From positions 1 to 48,650 of the forward strand of contig JAUVGH010000015.1 of NCBI GenBank assembly GCA_030593885.1: a stretch of DNA of 48,650 nt. The letters run 5' to 3'. Position 1 is the stretch's first letter; every line of letters begins with the position of its first letter. This document shows, in pieces, positions 1 to 8,126 of this stretch. This stretch comes from Methanomassiliicoccales archaeon. GTDB taxonomy: Archaea > Thermoplasmatota > Thermoplasmata > RBG-16-68-12 > SOIM01. The position numbers were made by a program, and so were the translations under genes. A model generated the notes under the pieces. That model saw only the letters and a list, made by a program, of their open reading frames with translations. It did not search any database and had not been told where the DNA came from.

Positions 1-1
1 A

Positions 2-2833
2 GACGTCGGCGACGATCTGACGCCTGTCCAGGCAGACGGAGTCACTCTTGGGTTTGACACGGATGCGGACGGAAACTCGACGGCGGACGAGGACGATGTG
101 TTCGCGGTCAATGCGACCGAGGGCTGGCACCTTCGATACAACAGCACCAACAGCTCGTGGGAAGAGTTCGATTCCTGCCTCGCCGCTTCATCGCCTGATA
201 ACATGACCGTACCTACCTGCTCGGCAGGCCTCGGGGAGACCGCCTTCTCTAAAAAGCCCCACAGATTCTATGAGATCGCGATCCCGCTATCGTTCCTCGG
301 TGTCGCGCTACCCATCCCCAACGGTACGGCTCTTCGCTTCGGCGTGGGATCCCCGCCATACGATGGTCTCCTTGCCGCGGGCAACCGTTCGACCTGGCCC
401 CTGCTGTTCTCTCCCTTCCCGCCACTCACGCACTTCGGAGAGCTTGTGCTCGCCCGAGGGTTCACGCCGAACAGGGCCCCCGCCCTTGACTGGGTCGGCG
501 ACACCGGATTCGAGACCGACGGCCTTGATCCTGAATCGGGATTGACGAACATAACGTTCCTCTGGAGGATCTCGTATTCCGACATCGACGGCAACCCTCC
601 CGCCGTCGGTCAGCCACTGTTGCATATTTTGTCAGGGGGAGCGGAGATCGCCGGCGGACCATTTCAGTTGACAGCAGAGAACATGAGCGACCACGACTTC
701 CAGGACGGGAAGGTGTACCGTTGGGAGCTCTGGAACCTGCAGTGTGACCGTGACTACTCCTATTTCTTCTCAGTCAAAGACTCAGGCGGGCTGACGAACA
801 CCTCGCAGACCAAGAGTGGCCCTGAAGTGCAATGCCCGGACCAGCCGCCCATCCTCCAAGGCAGAGCGGTATCGCCGGTCCAGGGGATAGCCGGTGAAAC
901 GTTCACCTACCGCGTCGTCTACCAAGACCCAGAGGGAATCGCCCCGGCCTCCATTTTTGTGTTCCTTTCTATGGGCGGCTTTGACCTGACTTTCGCACCG
1001 CTTACGGTCACGGGCTGGATAGGCGACCCCGACAACTATTCGGCTGGCGCCCTCTTCGGGGCTCCCCTCGTGTTGACAGACCCAGGGCTGAACTACTCCT
1101 TCCAGTTCGAGGCTTCAGACCTAAACAGCACCGTGCGCACGCCCATATTCTTCGGACCGTACGTGCTCCCCAGGCCCCCGAACATCCTCTCGGTGGCGGG
1201 CGTGGATCTCGCGCCTATAATTGTCGACGAGGGTGCGCGGCTCGTGCCGTACTTGCAGCTCATCTTATTCACGTCTGCCCCAGACATAAACGTCACCGGC
1301 ATCCGCGTCGATTGCATCGGGACGGCCACAGATGCTGACGTTAACGGGATCCTTCTGTACAACGACCTGGACCATTCTGGCACACTGACCGGTCCCGACC
1401 AGCTCCTTGGCGCGAGCTCGCCCTCCTCCGGCACGGTGACCTTTCCCCTATCGCTTCAGGTGACACAGCCCTCGTCCACCTCTCTCCTCCTTCTCGTTGA
1501 TCTGGCTCGTCCTGGCACAGCAGACGCGAGAATCGGGCTAGAGGTCAAGGATTCCAGCTATGTGACAGTCGAGTCGGGCGACTTCGTCCAGGCGTTCACT
1601 GCAATCAGATCCACGCGGGCTCTGATCAACGTGCACCCGGAAGCACTAAACCTGATGGTCGATGGACACGCTGCAGGCAGTGATGGAATCAGCCATATAC
1701 GCCCCGACACGCCCACCCTCGAATGGCAATTCCAAGATGCGAACAGCGGAGATATGGCACAGATCGCCTTCAATGTCTCCGTAAGTCTTGTCTCGCCGTC
1801 CACTCTCCTATGGTACGACAACACAACTGGGGGCACAACGTCAGTCGCCTATTCCGGTCCAGCCTTGTCCGAGGGCGTCGACTTCATGATGAGTGTGTCA
1901 GTCTTTGATGGAAAGTTATGGTCCGCATCAGCTGGATCGTCCTTCAGGACCAACACGGCCCCGCCGGTACCGCTTCTCCTCTCTCCCGCCAACAACACGA
2001 CTGACCTGGATCCGAACGTCACCCTTGTGTGGCAACCGGTCACGGACGCTGACGGCGACCCTGTCACATACCACTACTGGGTCAGCGAGGACGAGGGGTT
2101 CAGCACATCGACCATGGGGACATCGTCCGACCCAAACGTCACCCTCGCCCTTGCGGAGGGAACCACTTACTTCTGGAAGCTTGGCGTCACGGATGGCTGG
2201 GAGTATCGAGGAAACACGAGCACCTGGCGATTCTCGACCAGCATAGTCGCACCTCCACCCTTGAAAGGTGAAGTGAGGGGACGCATAACGGATGCGACGT
2301 TGCCGCTCTCTGGAGCCCTCGTAGAGCTTCTGGTGAATGATACGGTGATCCGCGCAAACATCACAGAATCAGACGGTGTCTTCCGCTTCCTCGACCTGGA
2401 GCTGGGCCTCTACACGGTTCGCGTCAGCGCATTCGGGTTCGAGATGCGAACGCTAGCTGCGGAGCCTCGGCCTGAACAGCCCGTCGTAGATGTCGGTGAC
2501 ATCTCGCTCATGCGCGTCACGGACGACAGCGAGGACGACAGCGATGGCACACCATACGAGATTCCTTTATGGCTACTGATACTGATGGCGTGCCTAGCAC
2601 TCGCATTAGTGGCGATTCTCATCGTCTTGATACTGGTGCTTCGGCGCAAAAAGCCGGACAAGATAGACGAATCGACAAGTGCGAAGAAAGAGGAAGATGG
2701 AATCATAAGCCATGCTGAAACTGGTTCTGGGAGAGTCATTAGACGTCCCATCGGACCCTCCGAACAAGATCATCCTATCATTTCCAAGGAAGAGAAAGCT
2801 CAAAAGCCTGGTCAGGACAAGAAGAAGAGCTAG
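2..2833 (+). CDS. Membrane-anchored surface protein: CBM9/DOMON-like, FN3-like and carboxypeptidase-regulatory-like domains (5' partial)
   Basis: The reading frame is open to the left edge, so the GTG at 98 in the ORF track is an internal codon and the true start lies outside the window. The visible N-terminal part has a 'FDTDADGN' segment and 'YEIAIPLSFLG', which resemble CBM9/DOMON-like sugar-binding domains (family recognition, not proven). Several Ig/FN3-like domains follow. One middle module (around bases 1190-1590, motif 'ILLYNDLDHSGTLTGPDQLLG' in type) is shared in pattern with the N-terminal domains of the minus-strand surface proteins. Bases about 2260-2510 encode a carboxypeptidase-regulatory-like fold. 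A single TM helix at about 2562-2645 (IPLWLLILMACLALALVAIL) is followed by a 62-aa basic and acidic cytoplasmic tail. Many N-x-S/T sequons fit a glycosylated extracellular face. No enzymatic residues were recognised. It converges on the next gene. Confidence 0.85.
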   Translation, partial: DVGDDLTPVQADGVTLGFDTDADGNSTADEDDVFAVNATEGWHLRYNSTNSSWEEFDSCLAASSPDNMTVPTCSAGLGETAFSKKPHRFYEIAIPLSFLGVALPIPNGTALRFGVGSPPYDGLLAAGNRSTWPLLFSPFPPLTHFGELVLARGFTPNRAPALDWVGDTGFETDGLDPESGLTNITFLWRISYSDIDGNPPAVGQPLLHILSGGAEIAGGPFQLTAENMSDHDFQDGKVYRWELWNLQCDRDYSYFFSVKDSGGLTNTSQTKSGPEVQCPDQPPILQGRAVSPVQGIAGETFTYRVVYQDPEGIAPASIFVFLSMGGFDLTFAPLTVTGWIGDPDNYSAGALFGAPLVLTDPGLNYSFQFEASDLNSTVRTPIFFGPYVLPRPPNILSVAGVDLAPIIVDEGARLVPYLQLILFTSAPDINVTGIRVDCIGTATDADVNGILLYNDLDHSGTLTGPDQLLGASSPSSGTVTFPLSLQVTQPSSTSLLLLVDLARPGTADARIGLEVKDSSYVTVESGDFVQAFTAIRSTRALINVHPEALNLMVDGHAAGSDGISHIRPDTPTLEWQFQDANSGDMAQIAFNVSVSLVSPSTLLWYDNTTGGTTSVAYSGPALSEGVDFMMSVSVFDGKLWSASAGSSFRTNTAPPVPLLLSPANNTTDLDPNVTLVWQPVTDADGDPVTYHYWVSEDEGFSTSTMGTSSDPNVTLALAEGTTYFWKLGVTDGWEYRGNTSTWRFSTSIVAPPPLKGEVRGRITDATLPLSGALVELLVNDTVIRANITESDGVFRFLDLELGLYTVRVSAFGFEMRTLAAEPRPEQPVVDVGDISLMRVTDDSEDDSDGTPYEIPLWLLILMACLALALVAILIVLILVLRRKKPDKIDESTSAKKEEDGIISHAETGSGRVIRRPIGPSEQDHPIISKEEKAQKPGQDKKKS

Positions 2834-2971
2834 TCCACATACACCAACCGCCGTTTTCGACTCACCCGATTATCGCCGATGCGATTGGGTCTGGGGGAGA
2901 GGTGTATCCTGGTTGGCGAGAACAATTCAATTGTCTGCGGAATGAAAGCAAAGACTACGCTGACAACTAGT

Positions 2972-3007
2972 AAAAAAATGGTAAAAGTGGAGGGGCGTGG
3001 CCCCTCC
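2972..3007 (-). terminator. Hairpin plus T-tract terminator of the 3021-7685 gene
   Basis: A perfect 8-bp inverted repeat (GGAGGGGC, loop of 3, GCCCCTCC) at 2989-3007 lies 13 bp past the minus-strand stop codon. Read on the minus strand it is followed by ACTTTTACCATTTTTTTAC. The T-tract is on the minus-strand side only, so it mainly serves the minus-strand gene. The hairpin could also help to end the convergent plus-strand transcript. The rest of the 187-bp gap holds only a short palindrome, ACAATTCAATTGT, at 2922-2934. Confidence 0.75.
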
Positions 3008-3020
3008 TTGTTCGTCTTGC

Positions 3021-6000
3021 CTAGCTTAGGTCTAGGAAGATGAAGTCCATGTCTATGCCGTCGGTCATGAAGGGCGATGGGTACCCGCGCCCGTTGTCGT
3101 CATCGAAGACAATCAACGCTACGTAGTACATCGACTGCTGCATGTCGAAGGCATGTGCGGCCGTATCGCGGACACGATAGTTCGTCGTTCCCAGTGGGCT
3201 CAATCCTGTGTTGGCTGCTCTGTCGAAGAACGGCTCAGAGAACCCGAGGTGTTGCGGGTCAGCCAGAGTTCCGGCGCTCGTTGGCAGACCGTTGTTGTGG
3301 TGCACGTTGATTTGATACACCGAAGTCGGGTCGTTCAGGAGACTATATGGTGAGTTACCAACCGCACCCCATATCCATAGGAACGCCAAGTCGTCTGTGC
3401 CGGGATCGTAGGCTTCTGCAGCGAAGTCGATCTTCGCACCATGGCCAGAGTCGAGCAGTCCTCCCTTCAGCGTCGAGAGAGACTGCGGGATCACCTGTCC
3501 ATCTGCATCGAAGTCGTAGGAATACGATACAGTTCCATGGCCAGGCGTCACCGGGTCGCGCCAGGGGTTGAATATCAACCACGTTGGGTTGCTGCCACCA
3601 TTGGGCGCCGAGTATCTGAGCGTGGCTTCGTAGCTGTGTGCATTCAGGACGTCTATCTTGAACAGACCGCACTTCTCATCGGGCGGGTTCGGATCTCCGT
3701 CCTTCCTGACCGTGGTTGTCGAAGAGACGAGCAAACCGTCCTCGAAGACCTCCGCTGTGACCGAGTTTCCTTCCTTACCGGACACTCGCACGCACACCGT
3801 CGATGCGATGAACGCCTCGAAGTCGCCGACGTCTGAAGCGATCGTCGGGTCCACGTTGTCGACCGTGACGGTCATTTGCCTCTGGGTGTATGGAATGCCG
3901 GGTATAACCTCGACCGGCACGTTGTTGACCGGGTCCCAGACATAGCCCATGTCGTCGTCGATCACGTTCAGTTCGACCGTGTAGATGCCGTCGTCGCCAA
4001 ACTCATAGGTGAACGGCTTCAGGTTCGGGTTCGGTATGCCACCAGCAACCCAGCCGATCGCGTTGTACATCAGCTTGGGCATGTCGCTCCCTATCCCAGT
4101 CTGGGCAGTGATAGCGCCAACATGCGCAACCCTGGCACCGTTCGAGAGCTCCTTGGCTCCGATCGCACGGCCGCCGGCCGCTGTGTCTGCGAGGTTAACG
4201 CCGTTCATGCCGGCAGCGATTCCCAAGCCGCCGACCGTGACCGCGTTGTCCCCCATGCGCCAGAACGGGAAGGTCACAGCTCCGACGCCCGCCATGATGT
4301 CATGGCCGGGTTCGAAGACCGTGCCAAGCGTGGTGGGTGATGCAACAAGTTCGGACCGCTCGTAAGGACCGTAGTCCCAGTCCATGAAGCGTCCCCCGAG
4401 GTCCCATATCTGCCCGAGGCTCGGGTGGGTGCCGAACACGGCAAAGTTGGTTACTACGCCGCCGCGTCCCGAATCGAGGTACGCGGCGAGGCGGTCACCC
4501 GTCAGTCGTTTTGCGAGGTCCCAGGGGGCATAGTTGTTCCACCCATAGTTGAAGGACACAACGATGACATCGTAACTCATCAACGTCGCCAACGACGGAG
4601 CCGTTGGTGGGTTGAAGAAGTTGAAGGCGTCGACCGACGCAACATCGTTCAGACCCTCCAGCATGCTCACATACGCGTTACAGTAGAAGGCACAACCGAA
4701 GGAGTCCAATGAGTGTATCAGGAACACACTGAACTTCGGTGGGCTCATCGTTCCCTTGTATGTCCACTCTGTCGGGGTGCCGTCTCCCATGTTCCAGGAG
4801 TACGCAAACCACTCGGTCGGCGCATCGAGTGCCGGGTCGCTGACCGTGAAGCCCGAGAAGTCGAGACCCTGGGCCTCAACGCGGAACTCGGTGTCAAAGC
4901 CACCGACTATGGTTGGCGGTACGTTCGCGACCTCGGCAGTCCCGGAGGCTGATCCTAGTCCGGCGATCGTGTCGGCGTCGAAGACGGTGACCACGATATT
5001 GTCGAGGAACCACCAGTAGTCGTCGGCACTCTCGTACGTGAACCGGAACTTGACATTCGGGTATCCGCCTAGTGCGGCACTGTCAAGTGACAGGTGACCA
5101 GCGAAGTAGGCCGGGTTCATGTTGTGGTATTCTTGGAGCAAAATCGGGTACGTCGCTCCACCATCTATGGATGCCTCAATGTAGCCGTGCGAATCTCCGG
5201 CGGAATAACTCCCGTCCCATTCCGTGTCCAACTCAAGTCGGACTGCGTTGTATCCGACAGTGTTGTAGCTTGGCGAGAACAGTTCCGAAGTCCCGTCACC
5301 TGAGCCGTACAAAGGATCGTTGTAGTAATAGATGACCCCCGCAGCTCTGCTCGGGTAGTACGGGCTTGCCTCACATCTCCAGCCGTGCGACGGGTCCACA
5401 GACCATCCCGCGGGCCAGCCGTAGACGGTAGGTGATGCGTAGTAGCAGTCTCCCACGTTATTGAAGTTCTCGTCCGAGAGCTGATCCTGACTGTAGACTA
5501 TGAGCTTGCCATGGTCGTCGTCCCTGACTTGTACGGAAACAGGGACCGGGTCAACTGGCGTGGTCGTTTGAGGATCGTCGTCCATCATTGTAATCTTGTA
5601 CGCGTCGAGCTCGATGGGCATCGTCTTTGGTGCCGGATCCGGCTGCCGAGACGCCCACTTGATAGCGTTGACGGTAAGTCGCATGTAGTCGCCGCCCGCA
5701 TAGGATGAGTAAGCCCACCATGGCAATGCAACTGCGCGTGCGCCGTTGGGAACCACCGGGTTCTCATTTGTCGCAACTGCCACGTTGCCTGTCCCGAAGT
5801 CCGCAACCCTCGTTGCGCCCGAGTTCACTGAAGTCTGTAGGCCTTTGAATGTTGCGCTCATCGAGACAACGCCGTCAAGAATCGGGTGTCCAGGCACGTA
5901 GATACTGCTCAATGGCGAGCTCGGAAATGATGTGTAGCCTGCCAGTGGAATTGGCGCGTACTCGTCGGTCTGCCATCGTCCTCGGATGCCCCATGTGTTG

Positions 6001-7685
6001 CCAGAATAGAACGAGTTCAACATCATGACGACTCCGCCGCCCGTTGATCCAGCATCATCCATGTAGTCCGCGATGACGTCTCCCGTGGCGTCCCAGTCAG
6101 GGACCACGCCGTAGTTCGACATGATCACTATGACGTCGTATGGAGTCAGTTGGTTCAATGTGGGAACCTGGGCCGTTCCAAGAGGACCATAGTCCAGGAA
6201 ATCGATTGTCTTGCAGAACGATCCGCACACTGCCGCCATCTCTGTGAGTATGGCACCTTCCCAACCTGTCACGGTGTGAAGGACGAGGACATTCGCTCCG
6301 CCTGACAGCTTATCCACGTTTCGCCACGGGGTAGTCCCCGTAGGAGTTGTCCAGCGGTATTCCCACGTGTCGTCGCTTCCAGGATCGTCAAACTCTGCGA
6401 TGAAACTTATCGGTGTTCCTTCGAGGCCTGGGCTCGGGTCTGTCCTTATGCCGAAGACATCCGGTGCCACGTTCCTGACGTCCAGGTGTGAAGTGTCGTA
6501 CACCGTACTGGGTAGAATCAGGGTCTCGCGGAACGCGAAGTCGACAGTCGCAGCGTAGTTTGTCCCTCCCCAATTGAAGGTTTCCTTGCAGGTGTCCGGG
6601 GTCGGATCATAGCAGAAGCTTCCGTACATTCCCTGGTACGATAAGTACTCGCCGTCGAGGCCCGCAGGAATGTTGGCTCCAGTCCAGCCCTGGAACGAGC
6701 CATCGATGCGAATCCCGAGCCAGTACTGCTCATTTATGGCAAGGTTGAACGATGTCGGCAAGGTACACCAGTTCCATTGAAGGTTGTTGTGTGCCGGCTC
6801 GCACTCGCCAAGTTTCGGCCCAAACGCACCAAAGACCCAGAAGTACATCTTGTACCCGTTTCTTCCGGGGTACTGGTAGTAACCCAATTCCGTGACTGTT
6901 ATGGGCTTCTTCGCCTTGAAGCTGTTGCCCACGAGGCGCCACGTGCCACCGAACATGCCCATGCTCAGGTTCCAGTTCGTTGCCTCACCGATGATGTCCC
7001 CGGTGTTTATCACGATGTAGGTGCTTACGCCGTCCCAGCCTTCCACAACGATGTCGCTGTAGAAGTTGTCGTAGAAGGTATAGTCGAACTCGTTCGTGGT
7101 CACCCAGTCGCCCAGAAGACCAGCACTTGTCTGCTCAGGGTAGTCAAAGACACCATCGTCGTCCCAGTCAAAGCGGAACATGATGATTGTCGGGTCATTG
7201 ACGGTGACCGTGAACCGGATTGTGCATGTGCCCTCGAAGCAGTTTGGACCGCCATAAGGTCCGCCCGCATCGATCTCACCTGCTCGAGTGCCGGCCGTTA
7301 CCGTGCCGTGCTCCGAATGGTAGGTGATCTGGCCTGTAGGCGATTCCAGCAACTCCTGCCTCCTCACGATCTGAGTGACCGCTCTCCCGCCGTCTACAAT
7401 GAGCTCGGTGGGTTCATTCTCGACGACCGCTACTGGAGCAGATGTGTCCCTAATGGCTGTTTCCGGGAAGATCATGTTGCCGTTTCCGTCGTCTATAGCT
7501 TGTATAGTTTCTCCAGTCGCAAGAGAGATCGCTTCACGGACCTCTCCACGCGTCCCCGTATTAGAGGACACACTCACATTGCCGGACTCTGCTTGCACAA
7601 ATCCGACGAACCCGGTGAGCACCATCGCGAGGACGATGCACATCGCGCCCACTCCTTTCCTCAAATTTATTTTGTCTTTTTTCAT
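3021..7685 (-). CDS. Large secreted protein with DUF4082-like, MAM-like, PKD and two inserted GATase1/ThuA-like domains
   Basis: Predicted secreted protein of 1554 aa. The start is set at the ATG at 7685, which opens a classical signal peptide (MKKDKINLRKGVGAMCIVLAMV) behind a G-rich ribosome-binding site. The ORF-track extension of 97 codons runs over the TATA box and is rejected. Approximate order of parts: signal peptide 1-32; beta domain to 230; DUF4082-like domain 233-377; PKD-like segment; GATase1/ThuA-like Rossmann domain 463-680; rest of the PKD; MAM-like jelly roll 735-902; PKD first half 910-980; second GATase1-like domain 985-1215; PKD second half ending 'GIYTVELNVIDDD'; further PKD/Ig modules to the C-terminus. 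No TM helix follows the signal. No catalytic Cys is visible at the nucleophile-elbow position of the GATase-like domains, so a binding role is likelier than amidotransferase activity (inference). Confidence 0.88.
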   Translation of the reverse strand: MKKDKINLRKGVGAMCIVLAMVLTGFVGFVQAESGNVSVSSNTGTRGEVREAISLATGETIQAIDDGNGNMIFPETAIRDTSAPVAVVENEPTELIVDGGRAVTQIVRRQELLESPTGQITYHSEHGTVTAGTRAGEIDAGGPYGGPNCFEGTCTIRFTVTVNDPTIIMFRFDWDDDGVFDYPEQTSAGLLGDWVTTNEFDYTFYDNFYSDIVVEGWDGVSTYIVINTGDIIGEATNWNLSMGMFGGTWRLVGNSFKAKKPITVTELGYYQYPGRNGYKMYFWVFGAFGPKLGECEPAHNNLQWNWCTLPTSFNLAINEQYWLGIRIDGSFQGWTGANIPAGLDGEYLSYQGMYGSFCYDPTPDTCKETFNWGGTNYAATVDFAFRETLILPSTVYDTSHLDVRNVAPDVFGIRTDPSPGLEGTPISFIAEFDDPGSDDTWEYRWTTPTGTTPWRNVDKLSGGANVLVLHTVTGWEGAILTEMAAVCGSFCKTIDFLDYGPLGTAQVPTLNQLTPYDVIVIMSNYGVVPDWDATGDVIADYMDDAGSTGGGVVMMLNSFYSGNTWGIRGRWQTDEYAPIPLAGYTSFPSSPLSSIYVPGHPILDGVVSMSATFKGLQTSVNSGATRVADFGTGNVAVATNENPVVPNGARAVALPWWAYSSYAGGDYMRLTVNAIKWASRQPDPAPKTMPIELDAYKITMMDDDPQTTTPVDPVPVSVQVRDDDHGKLIVYSQDQLSDENFNNVGDCYYASPTVYGWPAGWSVDPSHGWRCEASPYYPSRAAGVIYYYNDPLYGSGDGTSELFSPSYNTVGYNAVRLELDTEWDGSYSAGDSHGYIEASIDGGATYPILLQEYHNMNPAYFAGHLSLDSAALGGYPNVKFRFTYESADDYWWFLDNIVVTVFDADTIAGLGSASGTAEVANVPPTIVGGFDTEFRVEAQGLDFSGFTVSDPALDAPTEWFAYSWNMGDGTPTEWTYKGTMSPPKFSVFLIHSLDSFGCAFYCNAYVSMLEGLNDVASVDAFNFFNPPTAPSLATLMSYDVIVVSFNYGWNNYAPWDLAKRLTGDRLAAYLDSGRGGVVTNFAVFGTHPSLGQIWDLGGRFMDWDYGPYERSELVASPTTLGTVFEPGHDIMAGVGAVTFPFWRMGDNAVTVGGLGIAAGMNGVNLADTAAGGRAIGAKELSNGARVAHVGAITAQTGIGSDMPKLMYNAIGWVAGGIPNPNLKPFTYEFGDDGIYTVELNVIDDDMGYVWDPVNNVPVEVIPGIPYTQRQMTVTVDNVDPTIASDVGDFEAFIASTVCVRVSGKEGNSVTAEVFEDGLLVSSTTTVRKDGDPNPPDEKCGLFKIDVLNAHSYEATLRYSAPNGGSNPTWLIFNPWRDPVTPGHGTVSYSYDFDADGQVIPQSLSTLKGGLLDSGHGAKIDFAAEAYDPGTDDLAFLWIWGAVGNSPYSLLNDPTSVYQINVHHNNGLPTSAGTLADPQHLGFSEPFFDRAANTGLSPLGTTNYRVRDTAAHAFDMQQSMYYVALIVFDDDNGRGYPSPFMTDGIDMDFIFLDLS

Positions 7686-7850
7686 CGGTTTCCCCCCCAG
7701 ATGAAGCGGTATCGAACCTACGACGTGACCTACCGTAGCACATGCGTGGGTGGCCAGCTCGTATCTCGGTTGCTCTTGGTGCCGTAAGTCAAAGGTACTC
7801 CTCACGCCCCATTGGGAAGAAAGCACTTGGGCAGAACTCAGAAAAACGAG

Positions 7851-7869
7851 GTGTGACTCTGAATCACAC
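7851..7869. other. 19-bp imperfect palindrome in the leader
   Basis: GTGTGACTCTGAATCACAC pairs at 8 of 9 positions around a central T. In the minus-strand RNA it could fold as a hairpin. As DNA it has the form of a dimeric-regulator site. It sits between the proposed TATA box and the ATG of the 3021-7685 gene. Its role is unknown. Confidence 0.4.
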
Positions 7870-7947
7870 ATTTTGGAACCCCGTCCTCCTGACAGGCTGA
7901 GTAACCTACCCAACCTCTCCCCCTGCGCGTTCCTCGTACCTGCATGG

Positions 7948-7971
7948 CTATATATCGTATATAACTTTATC
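7948..7971 (-). promoter_or_regulatory. Archaeal BRE/TATA promoter for the 3021-7685 gene
   Basis: On the minus strand the sequence reads GATAAAGTTATATACGATATA, a purine/A-rich BRE followed by TTATATA, with a second TATATA just after it. Transcription would start near 7930-7937, giving a leader of about 245 nt, unusually long compared with the 15-60 nt leaders inferred for the other genes here. Confidence 0.5.
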
Positions 7972-8095
7972 GTCAAACGCTCGTATGGAGGTAGGTTTTC
8001 CGTGCCTGTATCGACACATACGGGGCTTCGCGACCTCTAGTCTATCAAGTCCTCCCTGAGATCAGCAGGATAGACGGCAGTCTCTCTTGCAAGTT

Positions 8096-8120
8096 GAAAA
8101 ATGAAAAGAAAAGGGTTGGG
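8096..8120 (-). terminator. T-rich terminator after the 8127-11933 gene
   Basis: Immediately after the minus-strand stop codon the transcript reads CCCTTTTCTTTTCATTTTTC. Oligo-T runs of this kind are the usual archaeal termination signal. No strong hairpin precedes it. Confidence 0.55.
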
Positions 8121-8126
8121 GGGCTC

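Larger units (their letters stand above)
7686..8126. other. 441-bp intergenic region: terminator of upstream operon, promoter and long leader of the 3021-7685 gene
   Basis: This is the only gap over 300 bp. From right to left it holds the T-tract ending the 8127-11933 gene, about 120 bp with no recognised feature, a TATA region near 7948-7971, and then about 245 bp of probable untranslated leader before the ATG at 7685. The leader carries a 19-bp imperfect palindrome (7851-7869). ORFs in this gap on either strand have no ribosome-binding site or family resemblance. No tRNA or small RNA family was recognised, although an unannotated structured leader is possible. Confidence 0.5.

Noticed and set aside
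7690-7720. tRNA-like T-loop sequence GGTTCGATACC on the minus strand
   Set aside because: The T-stem does not pair beyond two bases, and no acceptor, D-arm or anticodon arm could be built around it.
6777-7787. 336-aa plus-strand ORF
   Set aside because: It is antisense to the N-terminal half of the 3021-7685 protein and spans that gene's leader; no ribosome-binding site or domain.
7873-7879. TTGGAAC half-site in the leader of the 3021 gene
   Set aside because: The other half of the 18-bp element is missing and no TATA box follows, so it is probably chance.
7880-7920. SRP-RNA-like string GTCAGGAGG on the minus strand
   Set aside because: Only a few bases match; the GGAA/AGCAG part of helix 8 and the surrounding pairing are missing.
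7686-7976. 97-codon N-terminal extension of the 3021 gene in the ORF track
   Set aside because: It runs across the TATA region, has no ribosome-binding site, and the internal ATG opens a standard signal peptide.
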